From Puia sp. (GTDB lineage: Bacteria > Bacteroidota > Bacteroidia > Chitinophagales > Chitinophagaceae), in contig JARLGZ010000278.1 of the NCBI GenBank assembly GCA_031292515.1, forward strand, positions 81,891 through 122,582: 40,692 bases of DNA. Direction: 5' to 3'. The notes under the pieces were generated by a model, which saw only the letters and a program-made list of their open reading frames with translations, had not been told where the DNA came from and searched no databases. This document shows positions 1-9,625 of the stretch, one piece after another. Position numbers and translations under genes: made by a program. How positions within the stretch are numbered: the first letter of the stretch is position 1; the number at the start of each line of letters is the position of its first letter.

Positions 1-1
1 A

Positions 2-1048
2 TATACGCCGGTCTTAAAGGCCGTTTGTGCACGCAATGAAAGCAAGGTCCGCGCCTTTGCTGACCAATGGGGTTATGAGACCGTAGAGACGGATTGGAAA
101 GCGCTGATAGCACGACCGGATATCGATGCGATAGATATCTGCACACCTAACGATACGCACGCGGAGATTTCGATCGCCGCCGCCGCGGCAGGCAAGATGA
201 TCCTCTGCGAGAAGCCCCTGGCGCGCGATCTGGCCGAATCGCAAAAGATGGTGGACGCCATCGAAAAAGCGGGAGTCGCCAATACGGTCTGGTACAACTA
301 TCGTCGTCTGCCCGCTGTCACCCTGGCCCGGCAGATTGTCCGGTCCGGCAAGCTCGGAAAGATCTATCACTACCGGGCCAATTTTCTGCAGGATTGGACG
401 ATCAACGCAAACCTGCCGCAAGGAGGAGAGGGTCTGTGGCGTATGGATGCCGCCGTGGCCGGATCGGGTGTTCTCGGTGACCTGCTTTCGCATTGCATCG
501 ACACGGCCATGTGGTTGAACGGCGGTATAAAAGACGTCACGGCCATGACCGAGACCTTTGTAAAGGAACGTGTCCACCAGCTCACCGGCAAAGTTCAGCA
601 GGTTACGATCGATGATGCCTGCTCCTTTCTATGCCATTTCAATAACGGGTCGCTGGGACTTTTTGAGTCCACCCGCTACGCCCGCGGCCACAAAGCACTC
701 TATACCTTTGAGATCAATGGAGCCAACGCTTCTATCCGGTGGGACCTGCATGACCTCAACCGCCTTGAGTTCTTTGACAATGCCGATGACTCAAAACTTC
801 GCGGTTGGCGGTCGATCCATGTCACCGACGGGGATCAGCCTTATATGGACAAATGGTGGGTGCCCGGTCTGGGTATCGGCTACGAACATTCCTTTGTACA
901 CCAGGTAGCCGATTTTCTCGAAAGCCTGCAGACAGGATCACCCTGTCCGCCTACCTTCCGCGATGCGCTGGAGACCCAAAAAGTCTGTCAGGCGGTGTCC
1001 GATTCTGCGGCATCAGGAACCTGGAAGAAGACCGGCGTGGAAGGATGA
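2..1048 (+). CDS. Gfo/Idh/MocA family oxidoreductase (5' end cut by window)
   Basis: The reading frame is open from base 2, so the N-terminal start and most of the nucleotide-binding GxGxxG region lie outside the window. The visible part begins late in the Rossmann fold: [15 protein letters not shown] is followed by the family hallmark CEKPLA (around nt 206-223), whose Lys is the usual catalytic or cofactor-contacting residue. The C-terminal alpha/beta substrate domain follows, with [14 protein letters not shown] carrying the typical G-x-L-x-D-x-x-x-H pattern. These enzymes are NAD(P)-dependent sugar or polyol dehydrogenases. The DUF1080 lipoprotein 98 bp downstream fits 3-keto-glycoside metabolism, in which such a dehydrogenase forms or reduces the 3-keto group; that link is inferred. 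The direct repeat CAGGTGAACG occurs twice in the short gap behind the stop. Substrate unknown. Confidence 0.9.
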   Translation, partial: YTPVLKAVCARNESKVRAFADQWGYETVETDWKALIARPDIDAIDICTPNDTHAEISIAAAAAGKMILCEKPLARDLAESQKMVDAIEKAGVANTVWYNYRRLPAVTLARQIVRSGKLGKIYHYRANFLQDWTINANLPQGGEGLWRMDAAVAGSGVLGDLLSHCIDTAMWLNGGIKDVTAMTETFVKERVHQLTGKVQQVTIDDACSFLCHFNNGSLGLFESTRYARGHKALYTFEINGANASIRWDLHDLNRLEFFDNADDSKLRGWRSIHVTDGDQPYMDKWWVPGLGIGYEHSFVHQVADFLESLQTGSPCPPTFRDALETQKVCQAVSDSAASGTWKKTGVEG

Positions 1049-1146
1049 AAAAGAGCAGGTGAACGGATCGGGTAGAGAACAGGTGAACGAATGAAGTAAG
1101 GACAAAAGAAATCGTTGAGCGCTACTTTACACATAAAAACATAAAA

Positions 1147-1905
1147 ATGACAAAGAAAACCCTTTCGAACTTCTTCCAGACAGGCATCGCATTGGCATTT
1201 CCCATCTTGCTGAACGTCGGTTGCGGCAATTCCGGCGATAATGCCGCCGCGAACACCGACAGCTCTTCTCTCAAAGACAAAGACGGCTTTGTGAAGATCT
1301 TCGACGGAAAATCCTTTGCCGGGTGGGAGGGAGATACGAGTGTCTGGAAGGTCGGGGACGGCAGTTTTATTGGCGTGGTAGACTCTACCAAACATCTTCA
1401 GCACAACACCTTCCTGATCTACCGGGCCGCACAACCCGCAGACTTCGAATTCAAGGCGGAATATCGCATCAGCGACAAGGGGAACAGCGGTGTTCAGTAT
1501 CGCAGCGAGGAAGTCAAGGACCTTCCCCTGGCGTTAAAGGGCTACCAGGCGGACATCGACGGCGAAAATCAGTATACCGGCCAAAACTACGAAGAGCGCG
1601 GCCGCGGTTTTCTGGCAATGCGGGGCCAAAAGGTCACCCTCGAACCGAATGTAAAACCGGTTATTACCGACTCGGTCGGGAATTCGGATTCATTGAAGAC
1701 ACATATAAAGAACAACGACTGGAACGAGGTCTATATCATCGCGAAAGGCAACCATCTGAAACACTATATCAACGGGATCCTGATGAGCGAAACGACCGAC
1801 AACGACACGACCGCGCGGAAGTTTTCGGGATGGATCGGTTTGCAGGCGCATGTCCTGCCCTATATGAAAGTCGAGTACCGGAACATCCGGCTGAAGCAGG
1901 AATAA
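1147..1905 (+). CDS. DUF1080 (3-keto-disaccharide hydrolase-like) lipoprotein
   Basis: 252 residues. A basic start and hydrophobic stretch lead to a cysteine at residue 26 (LLNVGC), a somewhat loose lipobox, so this is probably a lipoprotein; the next ~15 residues are a polar linker rich in N, D and S. From about residue 40 the sequence is typical DUF1080: FVKIFDGKSFAGWEGD, then W-K-V-x-D-G-S-F, FEFKAEYRISDKGNSGVQYR, and a C-terminal jelly-roll with GWIGLQAH and VEYRNIRLK. DUF1080 proteins are concanavalin-like beta-sandwich enzymes, some shown to act on 3-keto-glycosides. The gene follows a Gfo/Idh/MocA dehydrogenase on the same strand, the usual partner. The start codon sits after an A-rich stretch without a Shine-Dalgarno site, normal for Bacteroidota. 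Exact substrate cannot be read from sequence. Confidence 0.88.
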   Translation: MTKKTLSNFFQTGIALAFPILLNVGCGNSGDNAAANTDSSSLKDKDGFVKIFDGKSFAGWEGDTSVWKVGDGSFIGVVDSTKHLQHNTFLIYRAAQPADFEFKAEYRISDKGNSGVQYRSEEVKDLPLALKGYQADIDGENQYTGQNYEERGRGFLAMRGQKVTLEPNVKPVITDSVGNSDSLKTHIKNNDWNEVYIIAKGNHLKHYINGILMSETTDNDTTARKFSGWIGLQAHVLPYMKVEYRNIRLKQE

Positions 1906-1978
1906 TCTTTCGAAGCAGGAGTAATCTTTTTTTTCCGGGAAATAGTCCCGCTAAAATAATTGCTGTCTTTCAAACAAC

Positions 1979-2009
1979 ACAGGCCGGCGGACTGTGGCCG
2001 CCGGCCTGT
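1979..2009. terminator. Strong hairpin between convergent genes
   Basis: A perfect 12-bp GC-rich inverted repeat (left arm ACAGGCCGGCGG, 7-nt loop) lies between the convergent DUF1080 and fasciclin genes. On the minus strand it is followed by a T-rich stretch, so it is best read as the fasciclin gene terminator, probably working in both directions. Confidence 0.7.
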
Positions 2010-2027
2010 GGCCTGATCAATTTCTCA

Positions 2028-2438
2028 TCAGTTCCTCAACATTACCGTATCCAGCGAGTGGATCACTCCGTTGGAGGTCTGTACGTCATGCTGTTCGATC
2101 TTGGCGCCATTGATGTTCACGCTGCCATCCTTTATATGCACCAATAGTTCGCTGCCATCGACCGTCTTCAGTTTTTCGCCATCCTTCAGATCCTTGAAGG
2201 AGACTTTCCCCGCAACGACATGATGGTTTAAAAGCTCGACCAGCTTCGTCTTGTTTTCAGGTTTTAACAGATTGTCCAATATGCTTTTGTCTAATTTTCC
2301 AAATGCACGGTCAGAAGGTGCGAAGACGGTAAAGGGGCCGGTGCTGCTTAAGACCTGGTCCAATCCCGAAGCGATAACCCCTTTTTTAAGGGTGGTCATA
2401 TTCTTGTCCACATTGACTACTTGCGTGATATTTGACAT
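2028..2438 (-). CDS. Fasciclin (FAS1) domain protein
   Basis: A single FAS1 domain fills the protein. The H1 motif is FTVFAPSDRAFGKL and the H2 motif is NGVIHSLDTVML, both standard; between them is the HHVVAGK segment. FAS1 domains mediate adhesion or bind ligands and are common as small secreted or periplasmic proteins in Bacteroidota. An upstream ATG at 2483 would add 15 residues (MSVLPVILPAYKSTK) that resemble neither a signal peptide nor the family, so I start at 2438, where an A-rich AACAAAA precedes the ATG and the product is 136 residues. No signal peptide is visible from that start, so location is uncertain. The gene is divergent from the RNA methyltransferase gene and the two share a short promoter region. 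Confidence 0.85.
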   Translation of the reverse strand: MSNITQVVNVDKNMTTLKKGVIASGLDQVLSSTGPFTVFAPSDRAFGKLDKSILDNLLKPENKTKLVELLNHHVVAGKVSFKDLKDGEKLKTVDGSELLVHIKDGSVNINGAKIEQHDVQTSNGVIHSLDTVMLRN

Positions 2439-2566
2439 TTTTGTTGATTTATATGCTGGTAGAATAACCGGCAATACAGACAAGGTAACCTTAAATGGAT
2501 GAGGAGGGTGTTAATGTTTATGGTGGAATGTTAATGTTTCGCTCATTAGCCTCTATCTTCGCCGAT

Positions 2567-3751
2567 ATGTCATTGTATACTGCCCTATCGACGGTCACCG
2601 TCACTTGTCATAAGCGTCTTACCCCTTATCTCGAAGGAGAGGTCAGGGAATTGGGATTCGACATAGAAGACGTCTTTGTAACCGGTGTGCGGCTTAGAGC
2701 GACCCTCAATGATTGCATCCGGCTGAACCTGAACCTGCGTTGCGCCAGCCAGGTACTGTATAGCCTGAAGCAATTCGAGGCGCCGGATGCCAATGCCGTT
2801 TACAGTCATCTCTTGTCCTGGCCCTGGGAGGATATCCTGGAGGGAGACGGTCATTTTTCCGTTACGAGCAATGTCCTCAACGACACGATCAACAATAGCA
2901 TGTATGCCAATCTCCGGGTGAAGGACGCTATTGTCGACCGGTTTCGGGAGAAAGCGGGGACACGGCCTTCGACGGGATCCGAACTCACAGGGGCGGTCAT
3001 CCACCTGTTTTGGAAGAATGACCAGGCGGAAGTATTCATCGACACTTCCGGCGACTCCCTGGCCAGGCATGGATATCGTAAGATACCGGGCCGGGCGCCC
3101 ATGCTGGAGGCACTTGCTGCATCGACCCTGCTGGCGACACGATGGGACCGGCGCTCACCCTTTGTAAATCCAATGTGCGGCTCGGGGACCCTCGCTATCG
3201 AGGCGGCATTGTTGGCAACGAACAGCCGTCCGGGGCTATTCCGGAACAACTACGCCTTTATGCATCTGAAGGGATACGACGAAAAAATCTATTTGCAGGA
3301 GCGAAACATCCTGGAAAAACAGGTTGCGGATGTCCCGGGTCTGCGTATCATCGCGAGCGATTATAGCGAGCAGGCCATTTCAAACGCGCGCAAAAATGCA
3401 CACGCCGCCGGCGTCGCCGATCTGATCGAGTTTTCCATCTGCGACTTTGCCGAAACGGAAGTGCCTCCGGACAATCACGGCATCGTTTTCCTGAATCCCG
3501 AATACGGGGAGCGGCTGGGAGAGGTTACAGAGTTGGAGCTTGTTTACAGCCGTATCGGCGACTTTATGAAGCAACGCTGCCGTGGCTATTTCGGATACAT
3601 ATTTACCGGCAACCCCGACCTTGCAAAGAAGATCGGTTTGAAAGCCGCGCGGAAAGTGGAGTTCTATACCAGCACCATCGACTGCCGCTTGCTCGAATAT
3701 GAATTGTATGGGGGGACCCGGCGCGCCGACCCCCGGAAGCTGGCGTCGTGA
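2567..3751 (+). CDS. THUMP-domain class I SAM-dependent RNA methyltransferase (RlmL-like)
   Basis: The protein has an N-terminal ferredoxin-like/THUMP region (VTCHKRLTPYLEGEVRELGF, then NDCIRLNLNLRCASQVLYSL) and a C-terminal Rossmann methyltransferase domain. Motif I is VNPMCGSGTLAIEAALL (nt ~3165-3215) and the acidic SAM-ribose loop is IIASDYSEQAI. The layout matches the RlmL/Trm14/YpsC group that makes N2-methylguanosine in rRNA or tRNA. The catalytic motif IV normally reads NPPYGER; here it is NPEYGER (Glu codon at 3500-3502), a notable change. In-frame ATGs also exist at 2495, 2528 and 2534; none has a convincing ribosome site, and I prefer 2567 because relatives begin about ten residues before VTCxxRL. 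Precise target nucleotide unknown. Confidence 0.85.
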   Translation: MSLYTALSTVTVTCHKRLTPYLEGEVRELGFDIEDVFVTGVRLRATLNDCIRLNLNLRCASQVLYSLKQFEAPDANAVYSHLLSWPWEDILEGDGHFSVTSNVLNDTINNSMYANLRVKDAIVDRFREKAGTRPSTGSELTGAVIHLFWKNDQAEVFIDTSGDSLARHGYRKIPGRAPMLEALAASTLLATRWDRRSPFVNPMCGSGTLAIEAALLATNSRPGLFRNNYAFMHLKGYDEKIYLQERNILEKQVADVPGLRIIASDYSEQAISNARKNAHAAGVADLIEFSICDFAETEVPPDNHGIVFLNPEYGERLGEVTELELVYSRIGDFMKQRCRGYFGYIFTGNPDLAKKIGLKAARKVEFYTSTIDCRLLEYELYGGTRRADPRKLAS

Positions 3752-3831
3752 GCACAGTTCCCGGATGACCCCGCGTCTGTTAATACGGCCTGCGCATTCA
3801 CCGGGAAAAGGATTTTTCAGTAGTTTTCCAT

Positions 3832-5946
3832 ATGGATCATCCACCCCGTTTTTTTTTAGCGCTCATCCTCTGCCTGGTTGCGGGGGGCTTCTCTTTAGAG
3901 GCTCAGGTGAAGATCCCTGTTCTGCTACCCGTCGACCCGCAACATATAACGATTGCCCGGGACAGTTTCGGAATACCTCATATTTTTGCTCCCACGGATC
4001 CCGAAGTGGCCTACGGGCTTGCATGGGCGCAGGCGGAAGACGATTTCGGCACGCTTCAGCTGATCGTCCTGATCGGGCAGGCGAAGCTGGGTATGGCGCT
4101 AGGCAAAAAAGGCGCCCAGGCCGATTATACCATGCAGCTTTTGCGCTGCCGCCAGTTGGTGGAAGATCAATGGAATACCCTCAGTCCCGATTTCCTATCC
4201 CTGGTGGAGGGATATGTACAAGGCCTGAATGCCTATGCAGCAGCCCATCCCCATGAGGTAAAATATAAAAAAGTCTTTCCCTTCAATGAGAAAGACTACC
4301 TGGCCGGCGTCGTCTTTTCAATCAGCATTTTTTGCGGGGCCGGTGAGGTGCTGCCGCAAATCCTCGGCGGCAGGATACCCGTTATTCCCGGCTTCCCGTC
4401 TCAAGGTTCCAATGCGATCGCTTTTCATCCTTCACACACGGCCACCGGGGAAGCTTTCCTGGCGATCAATGCTCATCAACCCGTCGAAGGACCCACGGCT
4501 TTTTACGAGGCGCATGTGCAGAGCGAACAGGGGTGGAATATGCTGGGCGGCGTATTCCCCGGGGGATGCCTGATCTTTCATGGCACCAATGAGAACCTGG
4601 GTTGGGCTCATACGGTCAACAACCAGGATAAGATCGACGTGTTCCAATTGCAAATGAACCCGCACAACGACCGGCAGTACAAATTCGACGGAGCCTGGCT
4701 CGAACTGGAAGAACGAAAAATAAAATTGCATGTCCGGGGAATCCCCGTTCCTATCGAAAAAAAAGTATACTGGAGTAAATATGGCGCTACGGTAAAGACC
4801 AGGCGGGGCGTCTTCGCCATGCGTCTGTCAGCGAATATGGATTGTAAGGCGCTCGAAGAATGGTACCGGATGAACAAGGCGAAGAATTTTACCGAGTTCT
4901 ATCAGGCGCTCAGCATGACCAGTCTTCCGATGTTTAATATTATGTATGCGGACCGTTATGATACCATTTTCTATATCAGCAACGGGAAAATGCCGCGGCG
5001 CAATCCCGATCCCCGATACGACTGGGCTGGTACGGTTCCCGGCAACACGTCAGCCACGCTATGGAACGAATTCAAACCCGTTACAGAGCTGCCGCAATAT
5101 ATCAACCCTCCTTCGGGCTATCTCTTCAACACAAATCATTCTCCCTTCCTGGCGACCGACCCCGCATATGACCTCGACAGCAGGAAATTCGATCCAAGGG
5201 ATGGCTATGAATTATATAATAACAACCGTAGTCTCCGGTTTATGGAGCTGATGGAAACGATGGATAAAAAAAATACGGGTGAAACGGGTTTTGGCAAAAT
5301 CGATTATTCCGATTTTAAACGGATCAAATTCGATCTGCAGCTACCCCGGCATCTGCAATATCCCTATGGTATCGACAGTCTGGAACAATTGAATGCCGCG
5401 AGCTATCCTGCCCTAAAAGAGCTGATTCTCCACCTCCGGCAATGGGATCACAAGGCGGATGCGAACAGCGAGGGCGCGGCGGTATTCCTGCTGCTGTATA
5501 ATTATATCGCCGACAAACTGCATGGCACTCCGCCCCGTCAACTGACCCTGACCGAACTCCTGGAGGCCTTCGGGTTTATACAGGACTATATGATAAAGAA
5601 TTTCGGGACGGTCTCGCTGACGCTCGGCGATATCCAGAAACTGGTAAGAGGCGATGACATCCGCCCGGCCTGGGGACTACCCGATGTCCTCTCGGCGGCT
5701 TACACCGAGCCTTTTAAGCGGGGCCTGCGCCGCGTGGTGTCCGGGGATGCCTACATCTGCTTCGTCCGCTATCCGAAACAGGGCCTGCCGCTTATCGAAT
5801 CGGTCAATACTTTCGGAGCTTCCTCGCATCCGGGATCAAAACACTATAAAGATCAGATGGGGCTATTTCAACGGCAGCAGACCAAACGAATGACGCTGGA
5901 CAAGCAGGAGGTCCTGCGATCTGCCGAGCGGGTGTATCATCCATAG
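3832..5946 (+). CDS. Secreted penicillin/AHL acylase family protein (peptidase S45)
   Basis: 704 residues with a signal peptide (RFFLALILCLVAGGFSLEAQ). The early segment ITIARDSFGIPHIFAPTDPEVAYGLAWAQAEDDF is the classic S45 acylase opening. The autoproteolysis site is visible as QGSNAIAF: Gly192-Ser193, Ser193 (nt 4408-4410) being the predicted Ntn nucleophile freed as the N-terminus of the beta subunit. Further family marks are ENLGWAHTVNNQDKIDVF and, near the end, a GASSHPGSKHYKDQM segment. Members hydrolyse amide-linked acyl chains (penicillins, acyl-homoserine lactones, other N-acyl compounds) in the periplasm. Substrate cannot be told from the sequence. The gene stands alone: upstream is the methyltransferase, downstream the convergent mlaD-like gene with only 25 bp between stops. 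Confidence 0.92.
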   Translation: MDHPPRFFLALILCLVAGGFSLEAQVKIPVLLPVDPQHITIARDSFGIPHIFAPTDPEVAYGLAWAQAEDDFGTLQLIVLIGQAKLGMALGKKGAQADYTMQLLRCRQLVEDQWNTLSPDFLSLVEGYVQGLNAYAAAHPHEVKYKKVFPFNEKDYLAGVVFSISIFCGAGEVLPQILGGRIPVIPGFPSQGSNAIAFHPSHTATGEAFLAINAHQPVEGPTAFYEAHVQSEQGWNMLGGVFPGGCLIFHGTNENLGWAHTVNNQDKIDVFQLQMNPHNDRQYKFDGAWLELEERKIKLHVRGIPVPIEKKVYWSKYGATVKTRRGVFAMRLSANMDCKALEEWYRMNKAKNFTEFYQALSMTSLPMFNIMYADRYDTIFYISNGKMPRRNPDPRYDWAGTVPGNTSATLWNEFKPVTELPQYINPPSGYLFNTNHSPFLATDPAYDLDSRKFDPRDGYELYNNNRSLRFMELMETMDKKNTGETGFGKIDYSDFKRIKFDLQLPRHLQYPYGIDSLEQLNAASYPALKELILHLRQWDHKADANSEGAAVFLLLYNYIADKLHGTPPRQLTLTELLEAFGFIQDYMIKNFGTVSLTLGDIQKLVRGDDIRPAWGLPDVLSAAYTEPFKRGLRRVVSGDAYICFVRYPKQGLPLIESVNTFGASSHPGSKHYKDQMGLFQRQQTKRMTLDKQEVLRSAERVYHP

Positions 5947-5971
5947 TGGGTCTCATTGCTTGGAGTCGATA

Positions 5972-7012
5972 TTACTTCCCCTTGCTGCTATCCGCTGTAT
6001 TTACCGGCAATGTATCCGTAAGCAGGGGGCCGTCCTGCTTTGCCGCACTCTTGTTTTTTGCGCGCCTTCTGAAAAAACCGCGTAACAGGAAATTGTGTTG
6101 CAACGCTTCGAGGTCCTCATCGAGTTTCTGACTGCTGGTCTGCAGGTTTTTGATCGTGGACTTCATTTCGGCAGCGGTTTGCCGGTCATGCAACAGGAGA
6201 CCGGCCGGTGTGCTGGTCTGGTTTAGCCCATCGCCGGCGGTCCTCAATTTGTCTGTGAACTCAGCGGCCGCGGAAGTGGCCTGTTTCAGGCGGTCGACCG
6301 TACTCATCAGTTCCCTGAAGATCACGGTGTCGGAGATGAGCTTGTTGGCAAATACGCCCTGTTTGTTGAGCCCGTCTGTATAGCGGACAAGGTTGGTGAT
6401 CACTTTCTCACTGTGCAACGACACGATTTGCAGGTTTGAGATCGTGGCTTTCATCTTACCGGCCAGTGCCTCGTCGCTGATAAGGGAGCCGATCGTTCCT
6501 TTCCCGCCGCTCAGTTGTCTGCTGATAATTTTGAAATCCGAGGTGATTTCGAGCAGATTTTTGTTGTTTGCCTGGAGGGTGCCCGCTATTTCTTCGGTAC
6601 TTAATCCCCGTTGGCTGAGCAGGTAGTCTCCGGGGGCAACCTCTCCGGCTGCCGTAGTCCCGCCATAAAGAACGATGATCTTATTGCCGATCAACCCATC
6701 TGTACTGATCTTTGCGCGGGTGTCCTTCCGGACATATTGAACGGATTGTTTTTCGATATTCAGGACGACTTCTACCTGGGATTGACCGACGAAGCGCACG
6801 CTTTTGACCGTGCCGATCTTTACGCCAGAAAGCCATATATTACTGCCCGATTGCAAGCCGGATACATCTTCAAAGACCGTCCTTACCGCCACCGATTTGA
6901 CAAATGCTTTGTGCTGTCCGCCGATGGTCAATATGCCGATCACCAGGATGACCAGGCCGATAAATAAAAAGATCCCGACGACGACCGGTTTGGTGTTTGT
7001 TGATTCTTTCAT
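5972..7012 (-). CDS. mlaD: MlaD-like MCE-domain substrate-binding protein
   Basis: 346 residues. One N-terminal membrane anchor (VVVGIFLFIGLVILVIGILTIG, about residues 10-31) is followed by an MCE domain: VRTVFEDVSGLQSGSNIWLSGVKIGTV through DTRAKISTDGLIGNKIIVLYGG. The C-terminal half is long, helical and coiled-coil-like (repeated TISNLQ / TIKNLQTSSQKLDEDLEAL), which in related proteins forms a channel-like barrel or needle with the other subunits. It ends in a basic FFRRRAKNKSAAKQ stretch. The protein is the periplasmic lipid-binding subunit of an MCE ABC transporter moving phospholipid between inner and outer membranes. It is the last gene of a minus-strand operon after mlaE and mlaF, with a 55-bp gap. 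Confidence 0.9.
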   Translation of the reverse strand: MKESTNTKPVVVGIFLFIGLVILVIGILTIGGQHKAFVKSVAVRTVFEDVSGLQSGSNIWLSGVKIGTVKSVRFVGQSQVEVVLNIEKQSVQYVRKDTRAKISTDGLIGNKIIVLYGGTTAAGEVAPGDYLLSQRGLSTEEIAGTLQANNKNLLEITSDFKIISRQLSGGKGTIGSLISDEALAGKMKATISNLQIVSLHSEKVITNLVRYTDGLNKQGVFANKLISDTVIFRELMSTVDRLKQATSAAAEFTDKLRTAGDGLNQTSTPAGLLLHDRQTAAEMKSTIKNLQTSSQKLDEDLEALQHNFLLRGFFRRRAKNKSAAKQDGPLLTDTLPVNTADSSKGK

Positions 7013-7067
7013 ATTTATATGGTCAGATTAGGAATGATAAATTTCACGCTTTCAATACTCATCCTGT

Positions 7068-7850
7068 TCAATTGTCCAGAATGAAGTTATAGTTGTAAAA
7101 GCCTCTTATGCGTATGTCTGCCGTATCGAATACCTCCTCGAATTTTCCCTGTCTCAGGAATTGCCCGTCCACCAGCATGACGAGACGGTCGCCGGTAGAC
7201 TTGGCGCAACTGAGATCATGCGTAATGATGATCGAACTGGTCTTATAGCGGGCCTGCACTTCGTTGATCAGGTTATTGATCTCGATGCTGGTCAGCGGAT
7301 CCAGTCCGGCCGTAGGTTCGTCATACAGCATGATTTCCGGTTCAAGGATCAGCGTCCGTGCGATGCCGATCCTTTTTTTCTGGCCGCCCGATAATTCAGC
7401 GGGCATCTGGTAGACGGTGTGTGCAAGCCCCACGTCGTCAAGGACCTTTTCGATGGCTTGATCGATCTGTTTCCGGCTCAAATTCCGTTTATTTCTGACC
7501 AGGGGGAAGGCCAGGTTGTCCTTGATACACATGCCGTCATATAAAGCGCTTCCCTGGAAGGAAAAACCGATCTTTTTGCGCAAGGTCTGTAAAGCCCTTG
7601 TATCCAGCGCCGGCACTTCTTCGCCGAAGACCCGCACGCTTCCGCTATCCGGTTTCAAAAGACCGACGATCAGCTTGATCAGCACGGATTTTCCGCTGCC
7701 GGACCGGCCAAGCACCACTACGTTCTCCCCTCTGAAGACATCCAGGTCGATACCCTGCAAAACGGTAAGCGCACCGAAGGATTTCCTGAGATGGCGCAGC
7801 TCGATCACTGTCTCCGTCCTGTCGATATGCGGGGTTTCTTTTTTTATCAT
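7068..7850 (-). CDS. mlaF: MlaF-like ABC transporter ATP-binding protein
   Basis: 260 residues, a single ABC ATPase domain. Walker A is GRSGSGKS (residues 48-55), the signature motif is LSGGQKKRIGIART, and Walker B is IMLYDEPTAGLDP, followed by the H-loop IIITHDL. The K-K-R variant of the signature and the LRKSFGALTVLQGIDLDV opening match the MlaF/Ttg2A group. It powers lipid transport by the neighbouring permease and MCE protein at the inner membrane. The start lies 16 bp after the mlaE stop, so the two genes are surely co-transcribed. No frameshift or missing catalytic residue was seen. Confidence 0.93.
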   Translation of the reverse strand: MIKKETPHIDRTETVIELRHLRKSFGALTVLQGIDLDVFRGENVVVLGRSGSGKSVLIKLIVGLLKPDSGSVRVFGEEVPALDTRALQTLRKKIGFSFQGSALYDGMCIKDNLAFPLVRNKRNLSRKQIDQAIEKVLDDVGLAHTVYQMPAELSGGQKKRIGIARTLILEPEIMLYDEPTAGLDPLTSIEINNLINEVQARYKTSSIIITHDLSCAKSTGDRLVMLVDGQFLRQGKFEEVFDTADIRIRGFYNYNFILDN

Positions 7851-7866
7851 CGCCTTATTTCATCAA

Positions 7867-8685
7867 TTAAAAAAATTGTTTGCCATAGTTCAGGACCTGG
7901 ATCAGCAGCATCTCCTCGATGAAGATCAGGAACATGGACACCACCACCGATTTGTTGGCGGACTTGCCTACGCCGACGGTACCCTGCTGGGCGTTATAGC
8001 CTATATAACAACCGGCCATCCCGACGGTAAATCCATAGACGGCGGACTTTATCATGATGGATACGATATCATACAAATTGATCTTCATAAAAGCCTGTTG
8101 GAAAAACGCCGGGAAACTGGTGGCTTCGTTGAGATGGACATCGAGATAGGCGCCCAGCAGGCTGATAAACGCCATGTAGATCACGAGGATGGGGACCATC
8201 AGGGTCGTGGCTTCGATGCGGGTCACGACGAGAAATTTGAAAGGGTTGGTAGAAGAGACCTCCATGGCGTCTATTTGCTCGGTGACTTTCATCGAACCCA
8301 GTTCGGCACCGATATGAGACCCAACTTTGCCTGCCACTATCAATGCGGTCACCAACGGTGCCAGGGCACGCATAAGGGCGATCGCTATCAGGGAGGGAAG
8401 CCAGGAGGTAGCGCCGAATTCCAGCAAGGATGTGCGGGATTGTTTTGTGAATACGACCCCTACGATAAATCCCGTCAGTGTAATAATAGACAGGGATTTC
8501 AGTCCGACGTCAAAGGATTGCCGGATCGTCTCCCGGAATTCATAGGGCGGCAGGAAAGCTTCCCTGAAAAAGCGGAGCATAAACCGGTGCAGGTCATAAA
8601 GAGTAATAAAGAACCGACCGATCTTGTCTTTGACCGTATTTCCTCCGTTCAGTTCAGGCTCAATTTTTTCCGGATCGCCATTCAT
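7867..8685 (-). CDS. mlaE: MlaE-like ABC transporter permease
   Basis: 272 residues with several hydrophobic segments (LSIITLTGFIVGVVF, a long central LMVPILVIYMAFISLLGAYL, and YGFTVGMAGCYIGY). The family signature TEQIDAMEV with the nearby NPFKFLVVTRI is present, as is GKVGSHIGAELG before it. MlaE/Ttg2B permeases form the inner-membrane channel of the MCE lipid transporter. First gene of the mlaE-mlaF-mlaD operon; the 102 bp between it and the upstream O-methyltransferase stop probably hold the promoter, though no clear TAnnTTTG element could be found there. The first ~35 residues (GDPEKIEPELNGGN...) are hydrophilic and poorly conserved, so the true start could be slightly downstream. Confidence 0.92.
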   Translation of the reverse strand: MNGDPEKIEPELNGGNTVKDKIGRFFITLYDLHRFMLRFFREAFLPPYEFRETIRQSFDVGLKSLSIITLTGFIVGVVFTKQSRTSLLEFGATSWLPSLIAIALMRALAPLVTALIVAGKVGSHIGAELGSMKVTEQIDAMEVSSTNPFKFLVVTRIEATTLMVPILVIYMAFISLLGAYLDVHLNEATSFPAFFQQAFMKINLYDIVSIMIKSAVYGFTVGMAGCYIGYNAQQGTVGVGKSANKSVVVSMFLIFIEEMLLIQVLNYGKQFF

Positions 8686-8787
8686 GTGCTGAATATTTCA
8701 AGAAGCATGCCATCCGGTTTGCCGGAAGGCGGGACCTTTCCACAGGGACTAAAGTTAGTTGTAAAAATCTTGCGGGGCCGATTTTCC

Positions 8788-9501
<714 letters not shown>

Positions 9502-9552
9502 TTAGCGATGACTGATATTCCGGCAATGATAAATATTTTAGGGTATAAAGCA

Positions 9553-9574
9553 AAAGCGCCCTTTCGGGCACTTT
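9553..9574 (-). terminator. Hairpin terminator after the giant surface-protein gene
   Basis: Stem AAAGcGCCC / GGGCaCTTT with one mismatch and a TTTC loop, followed on the minus strand by a T-rich stretch. It lies about 50 bp past the stop of the 2380-codon gene and fits its terminator. Confidence 0.55.
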
Positions 9575-9625
9575 CTCATACACTCATTTCCGACGCTATT
9601 TTGGGTAATCAAGGGTGTCTGTCGT

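Noticed and set aside
14-577. 187-codon minus-strand frame at the window start
   Set aside because: Antisense to the Gfo/Idh/MocA gene, whose frame and EKPLA motif are certain.
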